Notes: a model not told the origin generated them from the letters alone. DNA of 64,000 bases from Ditylenchus dipsaci (GCA_004194705.1 SADC01001227.1:1922001-1986000); one strand, 5' to 3'; shown: positions 1-11,654, numbered from the stretch's first letter. Numbers and translations: made by a program.

Positions 1-390
1 ATGTTTGACGCATTAACAATCTGATGGGATATCTTGAACAAAGAACATTTATATTTCTAACATATGAACTTTTAGCACATGAAAGTATTTATAACATATG
101 TAATTAATTTGTTAGTCACTAGAAAAAGTATTCTTCATCTAAAGTGTCTTATTTGATTATTTCAGAAATTTGGGAATTTAATGGAGTAACTTGTTACTTT
201 GTTCAAATACTTAAATCTGCAAATTTTTAAGACTATCTCCGGAGAGTCTAGATCTAAGCTACTTGCTGCTCGAAAAGTTCATAGAGCTTTTGAAACATCT
301 TTTTTTGACAAACAAAAAAAATTTTGAGTAGATGTTTTCAGCCTTCAAGAACCTGACTAAAATATCGCTAGAACCAGTCAGATCATTCCA

Positions 391-1937
391 ATGCAGTCTA
401 AAGACAGATTCACTTCGACGGCTCGCATGGTTTGGGTGGATTGTGAGATGACCGGGCTGAAGTTGAAACTCACAGGCTAGTGGAAATTGCTTGCATAATC
501 ACTGAGGCTGATCTTTCTGTAATATCTTTCTGTAAAAATACTTAAATACTCAAAAATTTCAGTTTGTTGCCCAGTTCGATCCTATTGCCATTAGACAAAA
601 AGCCAGAAGTGAACAATAAAATACGAATTGCAAAAACTACTTTAAAAGCATATTTTTAGAATTGAGGGCATGAGCGACTGGTGCAAGGAAACTTTTAAGG
701 TGGATCTTAATTTTAGTAAACCTTCGAAATCGGCTGGTTTATAGAATAATGGACTATTGGAGCGACTGAAAGTGACCAGGCCATGGAGGAACGAGATGTG
801 GAGACCAAAGTAAGATTTATACAACAATTATAGTAGTGGGGTGACCAACTAAGCTCCCATATTCACTAACTTCTTGATAAAAAAAAGGCGCAGGGTTGAA
901 ATGTGCGCTACGACCTAGCGCCTAAATATGAAAATGTTTAACATTGATACATCTTTTTTATGAAACCCTGAATTCATAACCACTCCATTTTTTAATCGGT
1001 CCAATTTTAGGACCTGAAATCGGTTTGAAAATCGGACCGATTTTCGAACCTATAATTGGTCCGAAAATCGGCAGTTTTTTTATGCATTTGGCACAAGATT
1101 CGCCAAATTTGAAAAAAAAACACTCACAAATAACTCTGAAATGTTTAGTTGCTAAACTTTTCAAATTTCACCTCAAGCCGGATCAATGTCCATTGGCTGG
1201 AAACTCTATTCACATGGACAAACTGTTTCTTTCCAAATACATGCCTAGGGTAATACTTTTTGTGAATTTTCTCATTGAAATGATTATTTATCAAATAAAT
1301 TAAGGTGATCGACTATTTGCACTACAGAATATTGATGTTTCATCCATCAAAGAGGTTGTTGCTGATAGTTTTGAAAAAAATCTTTAACACTTGTTTACAT
1401 TAGGTGATCAAGCGTTGGTATCCGGATGAACAGCTAAGTCAAGTGCCCAAGAAAAAGTGCAACCATTTGGCACTAGACGACATTCGAGAGTCTATTGAAG
1501 AGCTGAGGTCAGTCTAATTAATCGAAATATCTTCAAAAGCGTATAAAAACGTATCCGTAACTAGAGAAAAAAATGCTTTCAAGGCGTGTTTCGGGTCAGG
1601 ATTTTAGGGTTTTCCGGAAAAAAAAATTCAGGGCCCTGTAAGGGCACCCTGCACTTACTTCTGGGAATATCTCAGCTCATGAAATTTAGTTTGATTGATC
1701 TCGATGGATTCGGATTTAGGACAAGATTCCGCTGTTTGAAACTTTCCTTGATGATGGACGATGTCCATTGGCTGGCGATTTTTGATAAAAAAAATTTGAA
1801 AAATTATTAAGGGTAAAGTAATCGATAGTTGTTCGTGGCAAGTCCCATCTTCTAAATAACGCTCATACAAAATGTTTTAGATTTATACGGTAAACAATGT
1901 TAAGCAATCATTAGTGTCAAAATTAATTAGCGAGTAA
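391..1937 (+). pseudogene. Oligoribonuclease (REXO2/Orn) homologue with six single-base frameshifts
   Basis: Homologue of the DEDD 3'-5' exonuclease that degrades very short RNA (mitochondrial/cytosolic REXO2). Eight exons: 391-518, 563-608, 660-699, 745-809, 1149-1249, 1305-1354, 1404-1507, 1881-1937. Recognisable blocks: MVWVDCEMTGL (ExoI motif with the catalytic D-E pair), LVEIACIITEADL, GMSDWCKE, CPLAGNSIHMDKLFLSKYMP (ExoII), the HYR..IDVSSIKE block, RWYPDE, and CNHLALDDIRESIEEL (ExoIII, with H and D). Start is the ATG at 391. Exons 1, 2, 4, 5, 6 and 8 are each exactly one base short of the length that keeps phase. The deficits fall in short A or T runs near 460, 597-601, 769-771, 1158-1161, 1328 and 1882-1884. 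Splice sites look intact and I see no substitution stop, so this is either a young pseudogene or a real gene with sequence errors. Family assignment is very secure; functionality is not. Confidence 0.88.
1585..1785 (+). other. Diverged partial copy of REXO2 exon 5 region plus low-complexity repeat
   Basis: Inside the last REXO2 intron. The stretch around 1715-1785 repeats wording from exon 5: 'gtccattggctgg' occurs here and at 1190, and the bases before it (acaagattc...tttga) also resemble the lead-in of exon 5. It looks like a small internal duplication that has decayed. The piece at 1585-1650 shares the 'tttcgggtcagg' phrase with a similar stretch at 2330-2410. Confidence 0.4.
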
Positions 1938-2993
1938 AAAAGCAGGTTCTTATACTTTGTCCGGGCCACCTTTTTTACTCTTGTTTTTAGGCTTAGTTAT
2001 CACTTTTAAGCAAAAATCAAAAGTATTCAAACTTTGAAAGAACATCTAGTAGTCAGTCCTCACATGAGTTCGCCTGCTCTTATCCTGAAAACGAGAGTAA
2101 AAGAGATCTTTAAAAGTGATATCCCTGGAGATAGATTGAAAAATAAACCGACCGTTAGTTTAATTGAAGGGGCAAGCCAGAGCGTTACAGTGCAAATAAA
2201 AGCATGGACCAGTAATAAGGTAACTAATCAAATGGTAACTACTGAAAAACTCATCAGACACACACATTTTGGAAGTTAGTTGTAAAAGCACTACTGAAAA
2301 TTTTGGATTCAGGATCTGGTACATTTCGGGTCAGGGTCAGGGTTTTTGAAATTGACCAGGGAGGGTTTCGGGTTAGGTTTTGGTCGAAAATCAGTCAGGC
2401 GGGTCAGGGCCCTGACCTGTTTCTGTCTCTATCTGTAACATCCCTCTAAATAGTGCTTTTTTGGCAAATTCGATGATCAACTACAGGGTATTGAAATTTT
2501 TCAACGATTCGATTTTCTCATATCTTGGGATTGTACTTTTGAAAGCTTGTTACTATTTAAAAGACCATTTTTTTCTTCTTTGCAATGGTATATAAAACCT
2601 TTCTGGGCTTTTTAGTAAAGTCAGCGTTTGGCTCTGAACACTTTTATAAGTCACGTCATTTATTGAGGGTCATTTAATGATAGGTCACTTATAGGTCATT
2701 CGTAGGTAATTTCAAGATGTTGAAAAGCATTGTCACCCCATTAAATGTTCAAAACATTGATTGAATAATTTTCGGGCTAAATTGTACGCCGCCACCCCTT
2801 CTCCCCCTCCGCTCGATTGCACCCCACACCTCGAACTTTTTCCCTTGGTCCCCCAAGGCAAAGTTTTTGGCCATTTTTTGTTCGTCAAAATTTGATTTAA
2901 ATTTATTGTAAAATTATTTAAAAAAATTTAAAGGTCAATTTAAAATCAAATTTTGAGCCAGCGATGGAAATGTAAATTAGGATTAATTAGCTG
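1938..2993. other. Intergenic; one unassigned open frame and GGGTCAGG-rich repeat
   Basis: An open frame on + at 2034-2279 (81 codons, IFKSDIPGDRLKNKPTVSLI and similar) has protein-like composition, but I do not recognise it and see no partner exons. A degenerate repeat of gggtcagg / cgggtcag words lies at 2325-2425. A segment at about 2790-2930 carries the 'ccttggtcccccaaggc' palindrome that recurs at 15.26, 15.63, 53.54 and 57.6 kb. Confidence 0.3.
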
Positions 2994-2996
2994 TCA

Positions 2997-3440
2997 CGAA
3001 AAATATTGTTTCTTTCTGTAGAGTGCATTAAAGTTATTCAAAATGAACAAAGCGTTAAACTCTTCAAATTCAGATACTACCGAGAAAACTTTTTCAAGAA
3101 GCCAGACGCTACTGTCGCAGAAAATAAATGATGTATTTGATTTTAAATGTATATGTTGTTCTTGTTGATTTCTTGTAATAAATTTTTTTTCTTGGATCTT
3201 GAATAAAAGAGTCATCTGTAACAGGTGAAGCTTCTCCCCAAATTTTCCACCAAAATCCAAGTTTCTTGATCGCTCTAGTCGAAGAAGACAAGATTCAAGT
3301 ACCTGCTTCGTATTTTCTAGCCAGAAAAAACCACTTATCTTTTACTTGTTTTGCGGACATATTCAGTTCCATCGAAAAATTTAGCATAAGTTGCCGGACT
3401 TGATATCTCGGTGCGAATACGTCCATTCCGAGCTGCACAA
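2997..3440 (-). pseudogene. Possible remnant of a Myb/SANT-like (transposon-type) DNA-binding protein
   Basis: Minus strand. The upstream part (3440 down to about 3300) encodes a stretch containing ELNMSAKQVKDKWFFLARKY, which resembles the third helix of Myb/SANT-like (trihelix) domains where QVKDKW..L..KY is typical. A plausible donor follows at about 3300. A second open stretch runs from about 3260 to a stop at 2997. Such domains are common in Harbinger-type transposon proteins as well as in cellular factors. No complete gene can be built and the family call is tentative. Confidence 0.3.
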
Positions 3441-4300
3441 CTACGACACACAAAATAATAATGAAAATTAATGATGAAAATTTTTTATAAGAAAATTATT
3501 TATTTTGAGTGACATTTTGACGGACTCATTTTGAAGATATCATATTGAAAGAGATGCAAGCTATTAAGAAGATATTCTGCGCACAATTTGAGCAATTCAC
3601 ATTTAGCTACAGGAATTGTAGGTATGCTTGTTTACAACCTGGTGCGATGTGAATTAAAAGTTGGATTAGCAACATCCATAGGCGCACCCAGGGGGGTTCT
3701 CGCTCGGCTATAGCTCCACCCGTCAGATTTTTTTAGCCTTTTTGTAATTTTTTTCAGCCTTTTTCAGCTTTTTTACCATTTTAACCCCTCCGCCTCCGTG
3801 AGGATTTCAGCCTGCAATTTTTCTTTGCAATTTTTTTAGGAAAATTCTGAAAAATTGAGTCACCTTATCTTGTCAACCCATTTACGCCTCCTTGAAGGAG
3901 GGGTGGGGTGAACAAAAATCACTTCGAAATTGAAGTGACAAGATAAGGAATCTCAACGTTTCAAGGTGTAGCAGACCAAAAAGGGCAAATGCCCACTTAA
4001 CACGGAAATTACCGACAGTTACAACGGTTGATACGCTGGTTTCAATACCTGCTAAGCACGAATATTGCGAAATCGGACGTAAAAACTACGGTACAATGCC
4101 CACAAAAGGCCTAATTTTCCCGACAACTCCTTGAGGTAAGGTATGGTTTTATAAGGCTGGTGAGCAGTGAATTCATTAAGTACAGCATGCTTTTTTATGC
4201 TCATAAGAAAACTCTTTGTCTGAGCTTTCTAATAGTAGTTTGCCTACAAATACAGCCACTGAAATGAAAGCACATATGAAACTTCATAAAAACCACGATT
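3441..4300. other. Intergenic, no gene seen
   Basis: A fold-back pair is visible at about 3855-3950: 'aaaattgagtcaccttatcttgtca' is answered by 'tgacaagataagg', with pyrimidine-rich sequence between. Nothing codes convincingly. Confidence 0.4.
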
Positions 4301-4305
4301 TCCAC

Positions 4306-4504
4306 TTAAAAGACCATGGTTTTTGCGCGCAGTGCCATGTGCGAAATTTGAATTGGCGTGGGACACTTCTCTTTCGTCTGGCATTGTACTCTTTCGAGTT
4401 ATGGCGAACGACTCCAATGAGTAAACTTTGAGACGAAAGAGAAGTGTTCCCCGCCAACTCAAATTTGAACATGCCACTGCGCGCAAAAACCATGGTCCTT
4501 TAAA
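4306..4504. mobile_element. Fold-back miniature element (GACCATGGTTTTTGCGCGCAG family)
   Basis: About 200 bp with near-perfect inverted arms. The left arm begins aaagaccatggtttttgcgc and reaches 'cttctctttcgtct' near 4380. The right arm begins 'agacgaaagagaag' near 4433 and ends ccatggtcctttaaa. Relatives with the same edges lie at about 6763-6880 and at the extreme right (63926-63980). Short open frames inside it are palindrome artefacts. Confidence 0.75.
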
Positions 4505-6245
4505 GCTATTCAAAAGCGTGCGATACACCTGGTACTACTGGTCAACGCTCAGTCAATATTTGTATAGAAATTCGAGGGCTGCAATATAGGCCAAAAATCA
4601 GCGCAAAAATTCAACGAAAATAACTTTGAAATTACAGCTTGAGGACTCAAGGTGAAAAATTCGGAAAAAAATTCTTTTTTTTAATTGGCGTCGAAACATT
4701 TTTAAAGGGAATAAGGGCTGTATGCGGAGGGAAATAAAAAGGGCCACTAATCATAGAGCGCCCACTAACAAAAAAGGGCGGCGGTAAATTCATCTACAAG
4801 GTTCAAATCCCTGTGAAGGTAATCTAATTTATCAGAAAGTTCGAACCCTAGTCGTCGTGAATCATTTTTATAGCCTTGATCCATGTTCAAAGGTGCAAAC
4901 CCTAAAATTTGGGTGGGCACCTTCGGGTATGATGACCACCAAGACGACCTGAAAAAAATTAGTCAAATTTGAAAACAAAGTCTCATCATATGTAAGATAT
5001 TGTGAGAAATCATGTTTGATGGGACAAAGAGTGCGATTTTACCGATCTGGACCCAAAAACTGGGTTATTACCCTGGGCCAGGTGGATATCTACTGGCCCG
5101 TGAAATCAAAGTTTGTTAAAAATCAAAAACAAATCATTTTTATCACCCAAAATTGTGTGGTAAGTAGGTTCAACAGTATTAAAATTGCAAACTTCGCTGC
5201 CAAAATTCCAAACCGTGTGTGGTAACACCTGGTCAGGGAGATATCCACCTAAATGGCATCAGAAATAAAAAAAAATTCAAAATCGAAAATGAACCATTTA
5301 TTGTGCCGGCCCTACGCTCGCGGCCACGCTGCTTGATGCATCGTACCTCAAAACTTTCTTTAACTTCAAAAATCAAAGTTTTTAACACACAACACATTTG
5401 TATTCATATTAACAGCAAAAACTATACCCGCTTATAACAGGCAATACCTTTTAAAACTTTCAAAAATTAAAAAAACACATAGTGCACGCCTGACCTTTCA
5501 GGGCTACAAAAAATTATGAAACTTCGAAAATATCTTTTGTAGAACAATCCAAACCATCGCCACAAACACTTCTTTTACAAATCACACACTTTTTGCAACT
5601 CTAAAGTCAGAAGTTTGACAACTCTCCGGGAACCGCTTCTCACTTTACTGTCACACTTGCTCACTCTCCAGGTACCTCAAATTATTGTTCAGGTGCTGCT
5701 ATCCACTGTCCAGGTACTCCTACTTACTCTCTTGTCCGTCCTAGATGCTTTTCCAAACAGACCTACAGACATAAAAATACAAACAAAAATGGGGACCTGT
5801 TTGACAAGTCGTACTCAGCGCAGGTACTGGGTTCAGCTGGCTAAAAACGTATATTTAGTCCTGCCAAACAAGACTTGTACCATGGTTACATATGTTTTAA
5901 TTCAAATAAAAATCTTTTCTAGGCCAGCCACGTGAATATCCACCATCCAAGATACCTGCCTCGGATTTCGGGGTTGGGGTTTAAGTATACAGCAAAATCT
6001 GGTCTACCCTGCAACTAAGACTTGCCTAAGTTTGTGAAAAGAATATAAAAATGGCTTTAACATAAGGTTCCACAAATGGAGGCCAAATGATGCGGATACT
6101 ATCGGATTCGAACTTTCTGATACAATGGATATTTCCACAGAAATTTGAACCTTGTAGATGAACTTACCTATAGAGTAATTGACCTGTAGATAAAGTCACT
6201 GTATATGTATTTACATAGAGCCCTCATGAAGTATCAAATTTTCAG
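4505..6245. other. Intergenic with dispersed 'CACCTGGCCAGGTGGATATC' repeats
   Basis: Repeats built on 'ggccaggtggatatc' occur at about 5075-5100 and 5225-5250; relatives lie at 9300-9370, 9500-9530, 9650-9690, 43510-43540 and 44340-44400. Around each, a phrase such as 'attttaccgatctggacccaaaaactggg' recurs in varied form. A tRNA B-box-like phrase 'aaggttcaaatccctg' is at 4798, with an inverted relative at 6142. No gene seen. Confidence 0.4.
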
Positions 6246-6762
6246 GGGATGATGGGCTCAACATTCGGCAAACAGGAGCAACAATCGAAGGATGTGGAAG
6301 GAGAGTGCCAACCACAAGATGAAAACCAACATCAGAAGCATGTGGAGAAACAAACGAAGGCTTTGGCTATGCTTGACATGGAAGCTTCGCCCATTTTATT
6401 GGCAATCAACAAAATCAGGACAGAAAATACAGAAAGGCCTCATAATGCGGAGCGTGTCAGCGTTCTACCAAAATACCAAGTAGATCTGGATGATGTTAGC
6501 CGGGTAGTTGGCATTCATGTTGAAATTAACGCTGACTGCCTGGATCGTGGCTCTGACATAACTGAAGCCGCCCACTACCTTGTTTGGCCCACAGGCGTGT
6601 TCCCCGGCGATGATATGGTCCACGTTATTGAAAACGGCTAGGAGGCCCTGGACATGCTTTCAATATTGTTCCGTTGAACTCCAAGGTTTGCATACCATTT
6701 CTGCTATAGTCAAATATCTATAAGGACACAAAGGGCCGGATTATGCGTGAAGAGCGTCTTTC

Positions 6763-6881
6763 ATTAAAGGGCCATGGCCACCTGTTTTGAATTGCCCCCG
6801 CCAATTCAAAAATTGTTCCTAATACAAAAAAAAACAACGGTTGGGAGACAACCATTGTTGTAGACGGCAATGGCCTTTAAG
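6763..6881. mobile_element. Fold-back miniature element in nuclease intron
   Basis: Ends 'taaagggccatggccacc' and 'ggcaatggccttta' are inverted, with 'ccgccaattcaaaaattgttcc' near one side as in the 4306-4504 and 63926 copies. It also contains a short palindrome 'acaacggttgggagacaaccattgt'. Confidence 0.55.
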
Positions 6882-6931
6882 CAAGTCTATGGAGAGCAAT
6901 TTATGCTAACTTTGACCAAATACATGTCCTA

Positions 6932-7110
6932 TACCGTATTCTCTCTAATAATCCCACTGTGGGATTATTAATTATTAAAATTTGTGGGATTATTCAATCC
7001 TAAAAATCTTGAAATTGTCAATGAAAAATGGCCTTAACTCTGAAATCCTAGTCAAAAAATCGGGGGTGTGGGATTATTAGAGATGTGGGATTATTAGAGC
7101 GAATACGGTA
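6932..7110. mobile_element. TACCGTATT-ended miniature element, copy 1 (word AATCCCAC)
   Basis: Inverted ends taccgtatt...aatacggta with TA at both edges, as in Tc1/mariner-type targets. Inside, the word 'gtgggattatta' (or its complement) is found five times. Same family as copies at 8528, 20269, 27322, 38316, 43253 and 45420, but those carry other words. Confidence 0.75.
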
Positions 7111-7225
7111 ACTAAATTTGAATAACCCAATTGGAATAGTGAATGCTTGATTGTGTTCAGCGTGAAAAAACTGGTTCCATTCGAGCATTTACTACGAGCA
7201 GGGCACAAATTGTCAGGGCACAATT

Positions 7226-8060
7226 ACAGTCGAACCTCGATAGTAGATAACCCTCGGGACCGGGCTAGGGGGTATCTACTATCGAGGGGTATCTATTATC
7301 GGGGGTATCTACTATCGAATGCAGACAACCAAATTTTGGGTCAGAAGTATCCATTATCGAGGGTAAAGTGGAATCGGTTTAAATGCTACCCAACAGTGAT
7401 ACTTTATTCAACTAACGAAGAATAACAACTGCGATTAAACAGAATTAGGTTAGTGGCTTGAAGAAATCACTGAGAGAGCTCTGCTTCCTTTCTTTTGACC
7501 ATCCTGCCAGAAAGCTTCATCCAAGGCGTCGCTCTGACGGAGGAGCTGGGGATTCGCAAAATTCTTTTCCACGTATTGACGGACCAATCGCAATGCACGC
7601 TGAGCCTCTAGACGAGTGATGGCGCTTCTTCCATTTCAACGTCGCTGTCCACATCAATATCCGAATATATATTATTCCGAAATATTTCTTTGCGAAGTAT
7701 CCATCGGGTACCTGAATGAACTAACGAATTTAAATAATATCGCGAGATTTCGAGCCAAACATAGCGCCAATTAAAAAATAGGCACATCTGAACAAACAAT
7801 TTCCAAAATTACACTTTGAAAAAGAGATGGCTTTCCATTTAGACTTGAGTGTTAGAGGTATCTATTATCGAGGGCAAAATAAAGGTCAGTGTAAGAGTCA
7901 GAGCGTATCTATTATCGAGGGTATCTATTATAAGGGGTATCTACTATTGGGGGTATGATTTGCCTTATTTTAAGTGAAACCAACCAAATATGCGCTGAGG
8001 GTATCTACTATCGAAGGGTATCTATTATCGGGGGTATCTACTATCGAGGTTCGACCGTAG
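7226..8060 (-). mobile_element. Pogo/Tigger-like element with transposase 3' remnant
   Basis: The ends read 'cagtcgaacctcgatagtag' and 'ctactatcgaggttcgac', the typical CAGTCGAACCTCGATA-style pogo/Tigger terminus. Subterminal repeats 'gtatctattatcgaggg' occur about ten times in total, clustered at both ends. On the minus strand (about 7650 down to 7445) a decayed reading frame shows RLEAQRALRLVRQYVEK and then LDEAFWQDGQKK, followed after a shift by a SLSDFFKPL-like ending. This resembles the C-terminal tail of pogo/Tigger transposases. The DDE core is absent. The element sits in the intron of the nuclease-like gene. Confidence 0.65.
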
Positions 8061-8527
8061 CACAAATATCAAATTTCAGTTAGATATCAGCGCATGGGAA
8101 GAGCATGAAGATGTGATTTACAACCATTTGAAGCTCAACCATTCTGCTCGTTTGCTGTTTGCATTTGAATATGATGATGAAAGTGAAAGGGATTTTCTCG
8201 ACCAATTCAAATCTATTATCATTTTGATTTGTTTGATGAGAATGGCAAGATTGTTGACAAATTAATGGAAGGTATCATCAATAATATCAGTCCACGTGCC
8301 AAAACAAAGCTCAATAGACTGCTGTTTTGTAATATTCCATTTAAATTTTTACCTATTTGCAGTGTTACTTTTCTCATAAATAAATGCGGTACTCAGGGGT
8401 GTGCACGAGCTGGCCAAGGTCTCTCTAGGAAATATATCATTTAGATTTAGAAAACTCATTTGAAATCCCATAGTGTCAGCTTTCAAATGTGAGGTCGAAC
8501 AAAAGATAGTCTTTACCAAATTCAGCA

Positions 8528-8780
8528 TACCGTATTTACTCTAATTATAGACCATGGTCTATAATTTTCAAGCCCCCGAAAATCGGAAAAATTCGAAGTC
8601 GATCTCGAGATTTTCGGCTGCTCAACCAAAATCCGAAAAACGGGATTGGCAGAGCTCGTGATAGCTAAAAAAGCAAAAAAGATATTTGCGAAATGTTTGC
8701 TCTGCGCCGAGATACAGACCCTCAAAGTCGAGTGGGGTTTATAATTAGAGACTGGTCTATAATTAGAGAAAATACGGTAT
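8528..8780. mobile_element. TACCGTATT-ended miniature element, copy 2 (word TATAGACC)
   Basis: Ends 'taccgtatttactctaatta' and 'taattagagaaaatacggta'. The word 'ggtctataatt' occurs at both ends and once internally. The core phrase 'agattttcggctgctcaacc' is an inverted relative of the core in the 43253 copy. Confidence 0.75.
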
Positions 8781-8797
8781 TCATGCTAAATTAAAAA

Positions 8798-9170
8798 TAC
8801 AGGGTGGGGCAACATAAACGCACCGTCAAATATGGCCATATATTTTTGATTTTTCGAGATATTTACAAGATCTTTTTTATTTAAAAGCTGAATGAATCGG
8901 AAAGCAAAAGACATCGGACTTGCAGCAAAGTCTTTATTTGAAACAATGACGAATACAATGTCCAAAACAACCTTGATGCTTGGTCTTTTCTTCCGCTCGA
9001 CGCTTCCTTGCCCTTGAAGTTAGTGTACCAAACCCATATGCGATTCTTGTCAGGCACCTTAGCATCTCTCCGAGTTCTCTTCTGTAACAAATGCTAAATT
9101 CTGACACGCTTTTTGCCCTCCTCGATGAACCATTTGACGCAATTCGCCGGTGTCCACCTGACCAGCTGGA
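8798..9170 (-). mobile_element. Tc1/mariner-like fragment
   Basis: Starts with 'tacagggtggggcaacataa', a terminus style typical of Tc1/mariner-like elements. On the minus strand a broken frame reads WFIEEGKKR, then after a stop KRTRRDAKVPDKNRIWVWY. It resembles transposon-derived sequence but is too decayed for a firm subfamily. Confidence 0.35.
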
Positions 9171-9760
9171 AAACAGCTGGATGACCGGAAATTTTTTTTA
9201 ATATTATTAATAAAGCATGCTATCATATGAAGAATAGTATGGCGAATCCTGTTTCACAGGGCCAAAATTACGATTTTACCAAGCCGAACCTTAAAACCGG
9301 GGTGGGTACCTCCTGGTCAGGTGTATATCCACCTGTTATATCCACCTTTTATATCCACCTGTTTCACCTGAATTTTTTTTACTCATATACCAAAACAAAC
9401 CATCCCATTATTTGCAAAATTGTGTGGCGAATCGGGTTATCAGGACTAAAATCCCGATTTTTCATACGAAAACCCTAAAACACACCAAAACCTCGGTAGG
9501 TGGCCAGCTGGAGACCAGCTGGATATCCTGAAAAAAAATTCTGAAAAAAGAAAACAAACCATCCTGTTTTATGTGAAATGGTGTGAGGAATAAGATTTGT
9601 TAAGATCAAAATCTCGATTCACAACACCAAACCCCAAAACCTGGGTAGGTACCACCTGGCCAGGTGGATATCCATCTAAATGGCTTAAAAAATGAAAAAT
9701 ATATAATTTTAGGTAATTTAAGTATTTTAAAGTGGACGTCCCGTCTGCCGTCCTTGTGTT
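9171..9760. repeat. CCAGCTGG / CCACCTGG word-repeat region
   Basis: Three related blocks (about 9175-9310, 9400-9520 and 9580-9690) each carry a paired word: 'ccagctggaaaacagctgg', 'cctcctggtcaggtgtatatcc', and 'ccacctggccaggtggatatcc'. They share the lead phrase 'aaaattgtgtggcgaatc', and a related 'gtgtggtaacacc' phrase is at 5216. No coding signal. Confidence 0.5.
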
Positions 9761-9775
9761 AAAAAATAAACAGTT

Positions 9776-10030
9776 ACAGTCGACGCTCCAATAACATACA
9801 CCCCAAAAGTTCGTTCCCGCCTAAAGTCCGACACTTTTTTAGCCCCATTTTTTCAAATTTTTTCCATTTCTGTTTTGACAGTCTGGTCGCAAATATCGCA
9901 AGGATTCCGATTTTGCCGATCATTTTTGCAGAAAACAATGATTTTGACATTTAAAAAGCAAAAACTCCTATTAACATACACCTGTTTGGATTTCGGTGTA
10001 TGTTAATGGGAGTTTTCGCTTTTTAAAGAG
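9776..10030. mobile_element. Pogo-like miniature element with AACATACACC word
   Basis: Begins 'acagtcgacgctccaataac', a pogo-style end. The word 'aacatacacc' occurs near the left end and twice (once inverted) near 9970-10010. It shares the internal phrases 'tccgacacttttttagccc' and 'gtctggtcgcaaatatcgcaa' with the element at 12270-12860. Confidence 0.55.
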
Positions 10031-11654
10031 TGGCATAATTATTTATTTCCAAAAAAATTATGTGCCAAGAACAGATATTTTAAAAATTTCTTATTTTTCA
10101 AATAAATAAGGGCAGAATAATTTTTGTCATGACACGATTTTTCTCTCGAATTTGTGTCATAAAGACTTTTTGCCCAAATGATGTATTTCCTCAAAATTTT
10201 TTGCCACAGTGTAGGTGAGTCTGAAAAAAATAATGAGTTTAAATTAAAAATTAAATTTACTTTAGCTTTCAAAACTTTATTTTCTACTCAAAATACCCTC
10301 CCTGATGTCTGTCCTATTTTAATAAAAAATATTGCGTTATTATTGATAATAATAGCCCAGATATGACTGTTTTTGTGAAAACATCGATCTTGCTGTTTTT
10401 CATAGCAAGTTGTGGCACTCTGTACTTCACAAAAACAGTTTATAAAAATTTGTAAACGGCTAAAATAAAATTTGAAATGAACAACGAAAACGGATATTGG
10501 AATGCTTGTATGACTAAACGAAACATTGTGTAATCGTAGAGGACTGTCTAAAAAATATGCAAAACTCGATGAACACAATATGATAGCACAAATACAAATC
10601 ATTCAAGTATATTTTACAAAAATGAATTTGATTTTCTTCTTTCTGATCACACTCTCGTTGTATATAAATGTTCTAAACCGCAGAGTTGTGCGAAAATGTA
10701 AACTTGAAGATTAAAAAAATCAGCAAACAGCTAAAGGATCTGCGCACAGGGGCCAAAGATTTATGCTACAATTACGGAGTGAACCATATAGACGGACAGA
10801 CAGAAGTGCCGCACAATTATCACCGACTGGCTTACCACAGTGTTCGTATGGATAAGTAGAATTTTTTTAGCTAATGTACTTTAGACTTATTTATAGAATT
10901 GCTTATAGAATAATGTCGTCACGCAAAATTTTTATCGCCGCTGAAGTATACTTCACGGATATAGAAGAAGGTACTATGGCTTCAAAGAAAGTCAGGAAGC
11001 AAATGAAAACGCACGCATAATGTAATGTTTAAATGCAATAAGAAAATATTGTAACCTACTTGTTATACCTTCCCCTCGCCCCGCCCGAATCAACTTTTTC
11101 AAAAATTGATTGACACACCTTATATGCTCAAAAATAAACTCAGAAGCTCGAAAAAGAGATTATTTTCAAGTTCTAGTCTGCAATAACTTGAATTTCGGGC
11201 ATTTAGTATTTTCGACCATTTGACGGTTCACCCGTGTTATTCAACATGCGACTTGGCAAAAAGAACCTCTAAATTATTTTTGCAAAAGTCTTGCTCGAAT
11301 CAAAATTTTATTTACGAAAAATGAAAAAATGCGGATCCTAACTAAATAAGTTCCTGCAAAACTGCTCTCTTTACACTTTTATATGCATTCCACATAGTGG
11401 TCTAAAAATTGTGATTTTGAAGCACAGGGCTAAAAACGCAGAATGGTCATTTCTGTGAGGCATATTTTTTAAAGAATAAATGTTTTTATTGTTTGAGGCC
11501 TGTGCGTCTAACCACGCTGGTCATGCAATTGTAAGATTAGATTTTTTATCGGTGGTGAAAAAATCAGTTTTACGATTAAGACCGCGAGTCTGAACAGTGA
11601 ATGTCACTATGAAGAAATCACTGGCCTTTATAGTGAAATTTTAATTGATTTTAG
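10031..11654. other. Upstream region of the class F receptor; possible unassigned exons
   Basis: Two stretches look exon-like: about 10728-10850 (after 'aaaaaaatcag', with ...LCYNYGVNHIDGQTEVPHNY in one frame) and about 10900-11020 (after 'tttatttatag', with AYRIMSSRKIFIAAEVYF, ending in a stop). I could not connect them in phase with each other or with the receptor, and I do not recognise them. An inverted pair 'actgtttttgtgaa'/'ttcacaaaaacagt' is at 10367 and 10425. The missing first half of the receptor's cysteine-rich domain should lie here or further upstream. Confidence 0.3.

Larger units (their letters stand above)
6246..8271 (+). pseudogene. DNA/RNA non-specific nuclease-like gene fragment (Endonuclea_NS_2-like), two frameshifts
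   Basis: Two exons, 6246-6685 and 8080-8271, join in phase 0 across a 1.4 kb intron filled with miniature elements. Exon 1 encodes a charged Gln-rich N-terminal part, then ...DDMVHVIENG, then LGGPGHAFNIVPLNSK. Exon 2 continues SAWEEHEDVIYNHL. The order H...LGGPG.A.N.VP(L/M)N...AWE..E resembles EssD-like / Endonuclea_NS_2 nucleases, in which the His and the Asn lie in the active site. One base is missing near 6639 (...NG|LGG) and one near 8216; each is a one-base deficit in a T run. The frame can run on to a stop at 8444 if the donor at 8272 is not used. Upstream exons were not identified. The family call rests on motif memory only, so confidence is moderate. Confidence 0.45.

Noticed and set aside
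5615..5935. 106-codon open frame, Leu/Thr-rich
   Set aside because: Low-complexity pyrimidine-rich sequence ('caggtactcctacttactct'-like repeats); no motif, no splice context.
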